Positions 26,804-36,158 of a stretch of DNA of 64,000 nucleotides are shown piece after piece (the first letter of the stretch is position 1; each line of letters begins with the position of its first letter). A program made the position numbers and the translations under genes. Under the pieces are notes generated by a model that saw only the letters and a list, made by a program, of their open reading frames with translations, made no database searches and was not told where the DNA came from. Source of the DNA: Larkinella terrae (lineage in GTDB: Bacteria; Bacteroidota; Bacteroidia; Cytophagales; Spirosomataceae); NCBI RefSeq assembly GCF_009668025.1, contig NZ_WJXZ01000013.1:1-64000 (forward strand), in the 5' to 3' direction.

Positions 26804-28009
26804 GTGGACGCAGGGCAATTGGGTTGGTTCAAGCGAGAATCTAAGGACGCAGTTTCACCGAACACCTCTTCTATTTCGACGGATAGCCCGTCGGTTCCCA
26901 GCCAGTCGAAAACGGCCATTTCGTACCTGACCCAACTGGATGGCGTCCGGTTCATTGCCGTTGCGCTGGTACTCTACGATCACTGGATGGCCGAGCGCAA
27001 CTCCATTCCGCTGGGTCCGCTGGGCGTTACCATTTTCTTCGTTCTCAGCGGTTTTCTGATCACCCGGATTCTGCTCAGCAGCAAGGATAAACTAGCGGGT
27101 CGGCCCGATCGGTTAAGTTTTTACCTCAAAACGTTCTACATCCGCCGGACGATCCGAATCTTTCCATTATACTATTTTTCGCTGTTCATTCTGTTCGTGT
27201 ACAATGTGCCGCCCGTTCGCGAAAAACTGGCATGGTGCGTTTTGTACGCAACCAATATTTACATTGCGTATTACCAGGAATGGATGGGTGTGATCGACCA
27301 TTTCTGGTCGCTCGCCGTCGAAGAACAGGTTTATCTGATTTTCCCGCTTTTACTCTTTTACGTACCGCGTCGGCACGTTCCGCTGACGATGTGGTCTCTG
27401 ATTGTCTTCAGCGTTATTTTCCGGTATTTCCTCTACGCGCAACACTATTCCTGGGTAGTGGCTTACGTATTCACCCCCGCCTGTCTGGATTCCTTTGGCC
27501 TCGGTGCGCTGCTGGCCTATTTGTGGCTTTATCAGAAAGAATGGCTGCACCGGTTGTTCCGCAATTCGAATGGCGTCGTTATCAGTCTGCTGGTTTACAT
27601 CCTGTTGGTCATCCTTTCAAAGACTTTCGAGGCTCCGCACAACGTGGTTTCGGAAGTCTGGGATCGGCTGGCCGGTTCAGTGCTGGGCTTTTTCCTGATT
27701 GGCCGGGCCGCGGTCGGTTTCAAAGGCTGGATGCGCTGGTTTCTGGAAAATCCGGTAAGTCGGTATCTGGGGCAAATCAGTTACGGTTTATATATATTTC
27801 ATAACCTGGTTTATAACTTTTACCATACGCCCCCCAGCCATCCGACCCTCCGGATCTGGAATAAACTGGCAACGTACGTTCCGGCGATTGATCAGTTCTT
27901 TGTATTAAAATTTTTCTATTTTGTGGTTCTGACAATTATCGTAGCTTCGCTGTCGTGGTTTTTGCTCGAAAAGCCCATTAATTCGCTAAAAGACCGGTTT
28001 TCTTATTAA
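26804..28009 (+). CDS. Acyltransferase 3 (OafA/YrhL-type), second tandem copy
   Basis: About 401 residues from the GTG at 26804; the frame is open from a TTG at 26768 but that codon adjoins a promoter box. An N-terminal tail of about 40 polar residues (Ser/Pro-rich) precedes QLDGVRFIAVALVLYDHW, with the same catalytic His as the first copy. FFVLSGFLITRI, RRTIRIFPLYYF, SLAVEEQVYLIFP and YGLYIFHNLVYNFYHTPP follow. It is a paralogue of the preceding gene with an extra N-terminal tail. The two may acylate different positions or sugars. Confidence 0.88.
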   Translation: MDAGQLGWFKRESKDAVSPNTSSISTDSPSVPSQSKTAISYLTQLDGVRFIAVALVLYDHWMAERNSIPLGPLGVTIFFVLSGFLITRILLSSKDKLAGRPDRLSFYLKTFYIRRTIRIFPLYYFSLFILFVYNVPPVREKLAWCVLYATNIYIAYYQEWMGVIDHFWSLAVEEQVYLIFPLLLFYVPRRHVPLTMWSLIVFSVIFRYFLYAQHYSWVVAYVFTPACLDSFGLGALLAYLWLYQKEWLHRLFRNSNGVVISLLVYILLVILSKTFEAPHNVVSEVWDRLAGSVLGFFLIGRAAVGFKGWMRWFLENPVSRYLGQISYGLYIFHNLVYNFYHTPPSHPTLRIWNKLATYVPAIDQFFVLKFFYFVVLTIIVASLSWFLLEKPINSLKDRFSY

Positions 28010-28092
28010 TCATTTTGGCGGGCAGAGTGGCCCGAAATTCCATTCGATAAATGTTATGGTCTAGGTATTAGAATAAATACTCCCTGTTTCCC

Positions 28093-28100
28093 TATCTTTG
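28093..28100 (+). promoter_or_regulatory. -7 box upstream of the GT2 gene
   Basis: TATCTTTG is an exact match to TAnnTTTG, 85 bases before the ATG at 28186. The -33 element is weak (TTA at 28068-28070). A second match, TATGTTTG at 28168-28175, is too near the start codon to be preferred. Confidence 0.45.
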
Positions 28101-28185
28101 TTTCGTTATGTAATTCATCAAACCGGCAATACGAACTTATCCACAGCATTTTGCTCAACGTTGCCACTATGTTTGCTACCTACCA

Positions 28186-28959
28186 ATGAGTTTACAATTA
28201 TCAATAGTAATGCCGGCCTACAACGAGGAAGAATGTATCCACGAAGTTGTAGAAACCTGGGTTGATCTGCTCACCCGCCAATTCCCGACCGGAAATACCC
28301 GTCTGATCGTCATCAATGATGGTTCCAAAGACCGCACCGGTGCCATTCTGGATTCGCTGAAACCGAAGTATCCGACCAAGCTTGAGGTGGTTCATACGCC
28401 CAATGGTGGACACGGTAACGCCGTGGTTCGGGGGTACCGGCACGCCGTTGCGCTGGGTTCGGAATACGTTTTCCAAACCGACAGCGACGACCAGTTCGTT
28501 ACCGATGACTTTGCGAAATTATGGGCCAAGCGGCACGAGTCGAATTTCATTCTGGGCTATCGCCAGATCCGTTTCGACGCCTTCGCCCGTCTGGTGATTA
28601 CCCGGATTCTGAAACTGAGCCTTTTCCTGATCTACGGCACGTACATCAAAGACAGCAACATTCCTTTCCGGCTGATCAACGGGGCTTACCTGAAGAAACT
28701 GCTGGAACAACTGCCAGATCCAACGCCATTTGCTCCCAATATTTTTCTGGCGGTAATGGCAAAAAAAGCCGGTCAGAAAACATTCGATATTCCCATCGTT
28801 CACAAAGAACGCCTGACGGGTACGGTTTCTATTTTACGCTGGAAACTGATCAAGGTTTGTTTGCAGAGTTTCCGCGAACTGGCCGAGTTCCGGATGGATC
28901 TGGGTGCGAAAGTGAAGGCCCTGAAAGCCGTCGACGTTAAGCAACCCGTAAAAATATAA
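28186..28959 (+). CDS. Family 2 glycosyltransferase (DPM1-like)
   Basis: A 257-residue GT-A glycosyltransferase. SIVMPAYNEEECI opens the nucleotide-binding fold, VINDGSKDR follows, and the metal-binding motif is QTDSDDQF (residues 98-104). It lacks C-terminal membrane helices, like the short dolichol-phosphate mannose synthase type. It probably adds a sugar from a nucleotide donor to a polyprenyl phosphate or a glycolipid. It differs from the GT2 half of the fusion protein in length and topology. Confidence 0.85.
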   Translation: MSLQLSIVMPAYNEEECIHEVVETWVDLLTRQFPTGNTRLIVINDGSKDRTGAILDSLKPKYPTKLEVVHTPNGGHGNAVVRGYRHAVALGSEYVFQTDSDDQFVTDDFAKLWAKRHESNFILGYRQIRFDAFARLVITRILKLSLFLIYGTYIKDSNIPFRLINGAYLKKLLEQLPDPTPFAPNIFLAVMAKKAGQKTFDIPIVHKERLTGTVSILRWKLIKVCLQSFRELAEFRMDLGAKVKALKAVDVKQPVKI

Positions 28960-29069
28960 ATTGAGCGTAAGCGAAAGCAGCGACTCGTTGCCCAGGCGAT
29001 GACGCAGATTGAACGGATCTCCTCAGATTTTATCTGCGAAAGTCCGCCCGGTCTGCGTTTTGTTTTTAA

Positions 29070-29180
29070 TGACGATTGACTGTTGAAAATTGACCATTGA
29101 CCGCTGACCATTGACCATTGACTAAAGGATATCAATAGTGGGCCGAGATCAATGGTCGATCGACAATGGTCAATGGTCAA
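29070..29180. repeat. Word-iterated inverted repeat (TGACCATTGACC type), second copy
   Basis: Left words (TGACGATTGAC, TGACCATTGACC, CTGACCATTGACC) run from about 29070 to 29123. Right words (CAATGGTCGATCGACAATGG, TCAATGGTCAA) run from about 29149 to 29180. The same word family occurs at 3100-3242 and 49660-49713. Here it separates two codirectional genes. The preceding 110 bases (28960-29069) hold nothing recognisable. Confidence 0.85.
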
Positions 29181-29213
29181 ATCTTTGGCCACAACAAACT
29201 CAAACCCACTTAC

Positions 29214-31940
29214 ATGTCCAAAAAGCAGCTCTGGATTGGCATTGGTGTTTTAGCCCTCATTCTGGGGAGCTATTTTGCTTACCGCTGGTGGAAAGCCCCC
29301 GTGCGGTCGGCCTGGATGCTGATTCCGTCGGATGCCCTGCTGGTCATGGAAAGTTCTTCGTTGCAGGATACCATTTCGAAACAGGTCAAGCTGAACGAAA
29401 TGGCACTGCGGACAACCCCGGTTTTCCAGGAAGCCGTCCGGAATCTCGAAAAATTTGTCTGGTCGCCCCTTGATACCGCCAGCGCACTTCAGTTTTTGCG
29501 AGACAAACCCATCTGGTATTCCCTGCATCCTACCTCCAAAGATCGGCTTAACTTTATCTTTTACATTCCCGTCAGTTCTTTGCAGGACCAGCCATTTGTC
29601 AACCGGATTCAAAACCCCAATGCCGACCGGTTTCGGGTGCTCAGCCATCCCTACGAAGGAACGCGGATTCATGAATTGCTCACCGTTCAAAACGAATCAC
29701 TCGGCTCGTTTGTGGTTTTGGATGATTACCTGGTTTGCAGCCCGTCCACCATTTTGATCGAAAGCGTGATTCGACGTATGCAGCAGCCGTTTACAGAAAC
29801 ACCCCTGCAGCGGGCCGATGTTTCGCTCGTCCGGCCGGGAACGCTGGCAGGCATTTACGTGCGCAGTTCAGTGTTAACGGCTATCCTGTCTCCGAAGGAT
29901 GAAAGCACGGATTACCAGTCCAAATATATTAAGGCGCTGTTACCGACCGAGTTACTGTCCCGATTCCGGCAATCGCCTTCCCACTCCCACCTCATCGGAC
30001 TTTCGACGGATGACATTGGCGCCAAAACCGCCCTTGCAAATCTGTTCGATCGGCAAACGCCTTTACGAATAAACTGCGGTAATCTGATACCGGACCAAAC
30101 CACAACATTTTTCCACTTCAGCCTGAGCGACGGACCGCGATTTGGCAAAGCACTCACGGCTTTCATTAATTCAGAAGACGAAGCCGACACGCGGGAAGGC
30201 CGCCGAAAACTGCGACCACTGCTTCAGAACGAGGAAAACGGCATTTATAAATACATCGGCAACGAGATTGCCCTGCTCCGTTTAGACGCGCCTTCGGCCG
30301 ACCGGCGGCTGGTGATGCTGATTCATTCGCCGAACGTCGACCGCTTGTGGGACCGGTACCAGCTCGCGGCCCTGCTGACTTCCGGAACCGACCACGTTTC
30401 GAATACAAAACCGTTTCTGCGCTATCGGATTTCGTCCATCGACGCGCCCAATTTACCGGCTTACCTCTTTGGCGGTTTGTTTCGCGGTTTTGAGCAAAAC
30501 TGGCTGGCCCAGGTCGGTGATTATCTGGTGATTGCGAATGGTCAGGGCGTTTTACAGGAATATTTACAATCCGTCGATCAGGGCACGGTCTGGTCGGAAT
30601 CATTCCGGCAACGGGATTTGCTGAGCCAAACCCTGCGGCCATCCAACTTTACGGCCTACACCCGGTTTTCACGGGCCGGGGAATCGGTGGCGGCCAACTG
30701 GCCTCAATCGTGGCAATTCCTGCTCAATCATGACGAAACCGCCCTGGATAACGTGGAAAACCTGATTTACCAAAGCACGTACGGGCGCGAGCGGATTTAC
30801 TCCACGCTCATTCTGGGCCACACCACCCGGCGCGCCAGCGAAGCGGTTTTGAACCGGGTTTTCCTGCAACGCAAAATCTCGCTGGATGCTCCCCTGCTGA
30901 GTCAGCCGATGGTAATTGGGGATTTTATCGGCAGTTCGGGAGCTATTTGGGCGGTTGATAATGCCCGACAATTTATTCTGATCACGCCCGAAGGCGAAAA
31001 ACACACGCTGGGAACGGTTAATGGCCCGGTCGTAAGTGCGCTGGTGCCGGTCGATTTTCTGACCAATGATCGTTTGCAATACGCTTTTACCACGCCGAGT
31101 TCGCTGTATATCGCCGATCCGGTCAATGGTTTGGCCAAGCTTCAGTCGATTCCATTGCCAGAAGGACTCTTGCCAAATACCCTGATGGCCCCCCGTCGCG
31201 ACCAAAACCGGAACCTGATCCTGCTGTTGATGCATCAGAATGGGAGCGTATACGGTTACGACCGCCAGAAAAAGCAGTTTGTCCGGCAATTTGCGGTGAA
31301 CAATAGCGGTGTTGAGGGCGTCTCTGACTTTCACGCCACGGTTCGCAATCAATCGCTGTCGGTGGTGTCGGCTCAGAAAGAGGGGCGGCTGTTTTACTGG
31401 AATGAAAACGGAGGTTCGGTCAGCGGTTTTCCGCTTGATTTAAAAACAGAATTGATCGGTCCGGCCTGGCTCGAAAACGGCAACCCGGCAACCCTGACCA
31501 CGCTAACGAAACAAGGGGAATTGATTCACGTAGGTGCCGACGGACAGATTCAGGAACGAACGCAGCTTTTCCGCCCCATTCGGCGCGGTTCGTTCCGGTT
31601 GTTACCCGAGGTCAATCAGAACGGTTATTTGTTACTGCGGTCATCGGACACGGAAGCCGCAATTCTGGATCGAAAAGGCAATTCGTTGTTTGAAGTCCGC
31701 GGATTGCGCCCCGGCCAGACGACCATCCGGTATCACGTTTTAGGCTCTGGCATTAACCTGATCAGCGTCAAATCCGGTAATTTTACCAGCCTGTACGACC
31801 TGGCCGGTCGTCCGGTAGGTGACCGGCCCATTCCTGGAGCCTATCCGGTGGGTCTTCAATTTTCGCCCACCCGAAATAAATTGTTTGTGTACAGTACGGA
31901 TAACAAAGCCGTCCAGATCTGGTCGGTCAAGTTACGATAA
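29214..31940 (+). CDS. Membrane-anchored protein of unknown function, DUF3352-like
   Basis: A 908-residue protein. The frame is open from GTG-type codons upstream, but the ATG at 29214 begins a natural N-terminal anchor (MSKKQLWIGIGVLALILGSY, then FAYRWW). Residues about 30-560 weakly resemble DUF3352 (WMLIPSDALLVMESSS). The last 350 residues look like a beta-propeller (repeated strands, for example GSVYGYDRQKKQF, RLFYWNENGGSVSGFPLDL, LFVYSTDNKAVQIWSV). It is probably anchored in the inner membrane with a large periplasmic part. The stop is 10 bases before the SGNH lipoprotein gene, so they are likely co-transcribed. No function can be assigned. Confidence 0.7.
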   Translation: MSKKQLWIGIGVLALILGSYFAYRWWKAPVRSAWMLIPSDALLVMESSSLQDTISKQVKLNEMALRTTPVFQEAVRNLEKFVWSPLDTASALQFLRDKPIWYSLHPTSKDRLNFIFYIPVSSLQDQPFVNRIQNPNADRFRVLSHPYEGTRIHELLTVQNESLGSFVVLDDYLVCSPSTILIESVIRRMQQPFTETPLQRADVSLVRPGTLAGIYVRSSVLTAILSPKDESTDYQSKYIKALLPTELLSRFRQSPSHSHLIGLSTDDIGAKTALANLFDRQTPLRINCGNLIPDQTTTFFHFSLSDGPRFGKALTAFINSEDEADTREGRRKLRPLLQNEENGIYKYIGNEIALLRLDAPSADRRLVMLIHSPNVDRLWDRYQLAALLTSGTDHVSNTKPFLRYRISSIDAPNLPAYLFGGLFRGFEQNWLAQVGDYLVIANGQGVLQEYLQSVDQGTVWSESFRQRDLLSQTLRPSNFTAYTRFSRAGESVAANWPQSWQFLLNHDETALDNVENLIYQSTYGRERIYSTLILGHTTRRASEAVLNRVFLQRKISLDAPLLSQPMVIGDFIGSSGAIWAVDNARQFILITPEGEKHTLGTVNGPVVSALVPVDFLTNDRLQYAFTTPSSLYIADPVNGLAKLQSIPLPEGLLPNTLMAPRRDQNRNLILLLMHQNGSVYGYDRQKKQFVRQFAVNNSGVEGVSDFHATVRNQSLSVVSAQKEGRLFYWNENGGSVSGFPLDLKTELIGPAWLENGNPATLTTLTKQGELIHVGADGQIQERTQLFRPIRRGSFRLLPEVNQNGYLLLRSSDTEAAILDRKGNSLFEVRGLRPGQTTIRYHVLGSGINLISVKSGNFTSLYDLAGRPVGDRPIPGAYPVGLQFSPTRNKLFVYSTDNKAVQIWSVKLR

Positions 31941-31950
31941 AAGCATTGGT

Positions 31951-33003
31951 ATGAAGATTGGCGTCATTGCGCGGTATTTGATATTGCTGGTTTCCATTCT
32001 CATTTACGTCGGAAGTTGTTCGACCGATGTGATGAATTCGGTTCAACGTGAGGGACTTATCCCGGACGATTACCGGTTTGGGGATTTGTACCGGATGGCG
32101 AATTTACCCCAGTTTAAAGCGCGGCAAATTCCCTGTCCACCCGCTTATCCGGCCAACGCGCCCCGCAAACCCATTCATTTTTACATCATTGGCGACAGTT
32201 TTTCCGAACCGCCCCGCGTGACGATCAAGGATTTACCGGTGGAACATTTTCACCGCACGAAATGGGGATTTAACCGACGCGTTCAACTGGATACGACCCG
32301 AACCAATGTGTTGGTTATCGAAACGGTTGAACGCCATTTTCGGGATCAGTTCGGCCGCTACATCAACGATCTGGAAGTGGTGCCGGATACGACTACCATC
32401 GCGCCCAAACCCGAAAACCGCCTGACCTGGCAGGCATTTTCAAAAGGAATGGAAACGCTCTTTTCCCGGGATGCCGTTGAGGCCCGTTTGGAAACCATTC
32501 TTTTTTTTACAGATTGGGCGCTCTGGTTCAAAGACCTGAAAGGCCGGCTGACCCTGGACTGGTTTGGTCGGGTGAACCCCAAAACTACTCTCACACCCGA
32601 TGGAAAGCATCTTTTGTATTACCTGGATACGGATACTTCCCTAACCAATTCTTCCTTCAAACCGATGCCGGAGATGTTGCTGAATCGATACATCGACAGC
32701 GTCAATGTGGTGGCCGATCGCTATAAAAAAGCCGGTTTTGATCAGGTTTATCTTTCCATTATCCCCAATAAAACCAGCATTTACGCTCCAAACATGGGAC
32801 CATTGCCGTACAACCACCTCATCGAACGTGTACAGCATAGCCCCCGCTTAACGATTCCAACCATCGATATCTACACGCCCTATAAAGCCAGCCGGATTCC
32901 CTTGTATGAAACCAGCGATGCCCACTGGAACTGCGCTGGCCGGGCCATCTGGATGAAAGCCGTAACCAATCGGTTAAATGAAATAAGCGCGACAAAGCAG
33001 TAA
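31951..33003 (+). CDS. SGNH (AlgX/AlgJ-like) lipoprotein
   Basis: About 350 residues from the ATG at 31951; the open frame extends to 31819 but overlaps the preceding gene. An N-terminal hydrophobic segment ends in a lipobox-like VGSC (C23). IIGDSFSE (G81-S83) is the SGNH nucleophile block and TSDAHWNCAG (D323, H325, W326) matches the Asp-x-His-Trp block of AlgX/AlgJ alginate O-acetyltransferases. This suggests periplasmic O-acetylation of a glycan, in keeping with the two acyltransferase-3 genes nearby. Assignment rests on these two motifs. Confidence 0.65.
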   Translation: MKIGVIARYLILLVSILIYVGSCSTDVMNSVQREGLIPDDYRFGDLYRMANLPQFKARQIPCPPAYPANAPRKPIHFYIIGDSFSEPPRVTIKDLPVEHFHRTKWGFNRRVQLDTTRTNVLVIETVERHFRDQFGRYINDLEVVPDTTTIAPKPENRLTWQAFSKGMETLFSRDAVEARLETILFFTDWALWFKDLKGRLTLDWFGRVNPKTTLTPDGKHLLYYLDTDTSLTNSSFKPMPEMLLNRYIDSVNVVADRYKKAGFDQVYLSIIPNKTSIYAPNMGPLPYNHLIERVQHSPRLTIPTIDIYTPYKASRIPLYETSDAHWNCAGRAIWMKAVTNRLNEISATKQ

Positions 33004-33008
33004 TTTTC

Positions 33009-34670
33009 TCAATTGACGAGCAGGTCACGCCGGATAAAACTGTAACCGCCCGGTTTGGGTCCATCCTTTTTTATAAAAGCCGGAGGTGGATTTTGAATAA
33101 ACCGCTGAAGACTGGTATCGGCTTTGTAATAATCCAGAATAATAGGTCGGAAAACGATCAGATTGATGTCTTTCTGGTCCACAAATTTGAAGAAATCGGT
33201 ATTGCGGGGATAGTCGGCGTAGGAAACCGCATTGCCCCCGATATAGGTAATTAACTGGTCTTTGTTATCGAAAATCCGGATACGATCTTTGTCTTTTACC
33301 GGCGCCGTCAGGTCTTTTACGTATTCAACCAATTCATTGTCGCCCGGCATTTTTGGAACCTGCCGTTTCCACCCCCACAGGAGAAATAAAGCGATTCCAG
33401 TTAGGAAGATAAATTGCAGGCCATATTTCACGCCCGGTCTGGTTAAAGCCTCCCACGACATCCGATGAACGAGCCAGGGCCGCAGATGAATGCTTGTTAC
33501 AAGCAAACCAATGAAAAGCGGAAAGAAAAAATAAAACGGAGGCAAATACCGGATTTTTGTTCCCATTGAATACACCGAACTGATGCAGGGAGCCAGAATT
33601 GCCAGACTCGACATCAAATAGGGTAGCGGGTTTTTAGTCACTTCGGCAGCCAGATTCTGTGCGGTTTTCCGGAAAGAAACTACAGCTATTCCGATAATTA
33701 AAAGGAGAATCCAGGCTAATTTAATATAAAAAACACGCTCAATAAATCGCAAACCTGGCAGCTTACTCACCGGTTCAACGTACGAATAAATGATGTTCAA
33801 CAGTTGCTTACTCAGGTTGGTAATATTAAAAAGGATGTGATTTTCAATCACTAAAGCCGGATGTTTGACCAGAGCATCGGCGAAACCCTTGACGGGTTCG
33901 CCAAAAATAATGCGCGACATAACTTCGTAATCCACCCAATTATTGTAGGGTTTCAACCGTTCATCTTCCATGTGCTGCATATTGTAGTTATAGGAAAAAT
34001 CCTGCTTGAAGGCACTTTGACCTTTATCAGACAGAGGACTTCCTATTCCGAAGAAAATAAGTAAGATTCCAACGGTTATACCGGCCAGCGGAAGAGGTGA
34101 TTTTCGGAATCGAATGGTGGCCCCGATTAAAACCGCCATACATAAGCCGAACGAGACAATAACTTCGGGCCGGATGTAGGTAAAAACGAAGTAGCTAAAC
34201 GTGGTGATCACTAAAGCCTTGTAAATCTGATTTCTGAAATATCGATCGCAGACGATGTATAAAATCAGGGTCGACAGAAACAGAAAAATCGAAACTTTGA
34301 CGCCCTGAGGGAAATTAATTTGAGAAAAATGGAATACCAATGCGCTGTATAGGGCCCACCACCAGCGAAAACCGGCGAGTCGAATGGCTATATAAATGGC
34401 CAGCGTCGTCAACGATGACATCAGCACCATATTCAGGTAATAAAGCCGGACGGTATCGCTTTCAAAAAAGGAAAGAAATTTATACCAGAGTGAATAAATT
34501 GGGCCCCAGTCGGTTTGCAATCCCAGTCGAAAACCGGTTATTCCCTGGTACATATAAAAACCCTCATCGCCCATTTCGATGTTGGAAATGGCCGTTATCT
34601 GGTGGTTTAATACGTAGCTGGCCAGGGCAATTAAAAACAGGCTGATTCCATCGAAATAGCGGTCTTTCAT
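33009..34670 (-). CDS. Polytopic membrane protein, probable GT-C glycosyltransferase
   Basis: A 553-residue protein with about ten membrane helices. ISNIEMGDEGFYMYQG in the first loop has the acidic pair expected at the GT-C catalytic site. A soluble C-terminal part of about 100 residues follows the last helix (after LFLLWGWKRQV). It may transfer a carrier-linked sugar on the outer face of the membrane. It is convergent with the SGNH gene; the stop codons are only 5 bases apart with no hairpin between, so the two transcripts probably overlap. It may mark the right end of the glycan region. Confidence 0.65.
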   Translation of the reverse strand: MKDRYFDGISLFLIALASYVLNHQITAISNIEMGDEGFYMYQGITGFRLGLQTDWGPIYSLWYKFLSFFESDTVRLYYLNMVLMSSLTTLAIYIAIRLAGFRWWWALYSALVFHFSQINFPQGVKVSIFLFLSTLILYIVCDRYFRNQIYKALVITTFSYFVFTYIRPEVIVSFGLCMAVLIGATIRFRKSPLPLAGITVGILLIFFGIGSPLSDKGQSAFKQDFSYNYNMQHMEDERLKPYNNWVDYEVMSRIIFGEPVKGFADALVKHPALVIENHILFNITNLSKQLLNIIYSYVEPVSKLPGLRFIERVFYIKLAWILLLIIGIAVVSFRKTAQNLAAEVTKNPLPYLMSSLAILAPCISSVYSMGTKIRYLPPFYFFFPLFIGLLVTSIHLRPWLVHRMSWEALTRPGVKYGLQFIFLTGIALFLLWGWKRQVPKMPGDNELVEYVKDLTAPVKDKDRIRIFDNKDQLITYIGGNAVSYADYPRNTDFFKFVDQKDINLIVFRPIILDYYKADTSLQRFIQNPPPAFIKKDGPKPGGYSFIRRDLLVN

Positions 34671-34703
34671 TCGTTGCAGATAACTAGTAGATACGAAATA
34701 AAA

Positions 34704-34734
34704 AAAGCCTTTTATCGGATCGATAAAAAGCTTT
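34704..34734 (-). terminator. Terminator of tRNA-Val
   Basis: A 14-base stem (34704-34717 with 34721-34734, one mismatch) has a 3-base loop. On the minus strand it ends in a T run. It lies 6 bases past the tRNA-Val 3' end. Confidence 0.8.
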
Positions 34735-34740
34735 GGAATG

Positions 34741-34815
34741 TAGGATGTAGCGGGCTCGAACCGCTGACCTCCGCCCTGTCAAGACGGCGCTCTGAACCAA
34801 CTGAGCTAACATCCT
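34741..34815 (-). tRNA. tRNA-Val (GAC)
   Basis: The minus strand gives a 75-base cloverleaf. The acceptor pairs AGGATGT with ACATCCT; the D arm is GCTCAGTTGG...GAGC; the anticodon loop is TTGACAG closed by CCGTC/GGCGG, giving anticodon GAC. The T arm is AGCGGTTCGAGCCCGCT. The discriminator is A. A one-base shift of the loop would read GTC (Asp) but breaks the stem and the T33 rule. Confidence 0.92.
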
Positions 34816-34833
34816 GTCGTGGTTTCAGGGTCA

Positions 34834-34863
34834 CAAAATTAGGAGATTTCTTCGGTTTCCAAA
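34834..34863 (-). promoter_or_regulatory. Bacteroidota promoter of tRNA-Val
   Basis: On the minus strand TTTG (34860-34863) is followed after 18 bases by TAATTTTG (34834-34841). It lies inside the last codons of the MFS gene, 19 bases from the tRNA 5' end. Confidence 0.75.
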
Positions 34864-36158
34864 CGTACCCGGTAAACTTTTTGTGAAGGAATTCGCCACA
34901 ATAGCAGTAAACCAGCCACAAAAAGCACCAGCAAAGCCAGGACGCTGTTGCGCATGCTGCCGGTGATCTGCTCGATCAATCCGTACATGAGCGTGCCGAT
35001 GACAATGGATAATTTCTCAGTGACATCGTAAAAGCTAAAATAAGAAGCCGTGTCCTGCGTGGTGACTGGAATCAGTTTGGAGTAAGTGGCCCGCGAAAGT
35101 GCCTGGATACCGCCCATGACCAGTCCGACCACCACCGCCAGCGCATAAAACTGATTTTCGCTCATGACGTAATAGGCGCCAACACAAATCCCGATCCAGA
35201 CCGTGACCGCAATCATTAGAGCGTAAATGTTACCGAACCGTCCGGACAAACGCGCGAACAGGATGGCCCCCGGAATCGCAATCAACTGAATCAATAAGAT
35301 CGTGATAATCAGGCTCTGAGCGGGCAGTTTCAGTTCGTCGCTGCCAAAAATGGTGGCAATGTACATCACAGTTTGAACCGCCATGTTGTAAATAAAAAAC
35401 GCGAGCAGGAATTTCTTTAAAAGCCGTTGTTTCTGCACGTCCAGGTACACTTTTTTCAGTTCCCGAAAGCCATTGAAAATCCAGCTGTTGGAGGTCGACG
35501 TTCGGATTCGCCGTTCGGCGTTGGGCAAATACCGGAATGAAAGCTGGGCAAATCCAAACCACCAGAGTCCGACGGTCAGAAATGAAATGCGGGAAGCCGT
35601 TGCGCCGGACATGCCGCCGTACCATTGCGGAAACAAAATCATGGTCAAATTGAAAACCATCAGGAGCACACTGCCAATGTAGCCCATCGTATACCCGCGC
35701 GCACTCACCCGGTCGATCTGGTCTTCGGTGACAATTTCGGGCAAATACGAGTTGTAAAAAACGATACTTCCCCCCCAGCCTACCAAACTCAGAATGAAAC
35801 AGAAAACCGCAAAGGTGGTCGTTTCCTTGGTGAAAAAATACAGAAGTGAACAACTTATTGAACCCAGCAGACAGAAGAATTTCATGAACGACTTTTTCTG
35901 ACCGCTGTAATCCGCCAGAGCCGAGGAAAACGGACTCAGCAGCGCAATCAGCAGGAAGGAAACCGAAACGGAATAGGAAAACAAAACCGAATTTTTGACC
36001 GAAAATCCCAGAAAATCGATGACGTTTCCGCCGGACTCATTCAGGGCTGTTGCACTGAAATAAACCGGAAAGATGCTGGAAACGATGACCAGAGAATGCA
36101 CGGAATTCGCCCAGTCATAGAGACACCAGGCATTGATGGTACGGGGGTTGTTCTTCAT
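34839..36158 (-). CDS. MFS transporter, UMF1 (Atg22-like) family
   Basis: A 439-residue, twelve-helix transporter of the UMF1 branch. NAWCLYDWANSVHSLVIVS at the N terminus is the family signature (YDWANS). The loop between helices 2 and 3 has ALADYSGQKKSFM, the MFS motif A equivalent. QALSRATYSKLIPV is another conserved block. The substrate of bacterial members is unknown. It ends just inside the promoter of tRNA-Val. Confidence 0.88.
   Translation of the reverse strand: MKNNPRTINAWCLYDWANSVHSLVIVSSIFPVYFSATALNESGGNVIDFLGFSVKNSVLFSYSVSVSFLLIALLSPFSSALADYSGQKKSFMKFFCLLGSISCSLLYFFTKETTTFAVFCFILSLVGWGGSIVFYNSYLPEIVTEDQIDRVSARGYTMGYIGSVLLMVFNLTMILFPQWYGGMSGATASRISFLTVGLWWFGFAQLSFRYLPNAERRIRTSTSNSWIFNGFRELKKVYLDVQKQRLLKKFLLAFFIYNMAVQTVMYIATIFGSDELKLPAQSLIITILLIQLIAIPGAILFARLSGRFGNIYALMIAVTVWIGICVGAYYVMSENQFYALAVVVGLVMGGIQALSRATYSKLIPVTTQDTASYFSFYDVTEKLSIVIGTLMYGLIEQITGSMRNSVLALLVLFVAGLLLLWRIPSQKVYRVRLETEEIS

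Noticed and set aside
34741-34815. Reading of the tRNA as tRNA-Asp (GTC)
   Set aside because: The anticodon stem CCGTC/GGCGG fixes the loop as TTGACAG, so the anticodon is GAC (Val).
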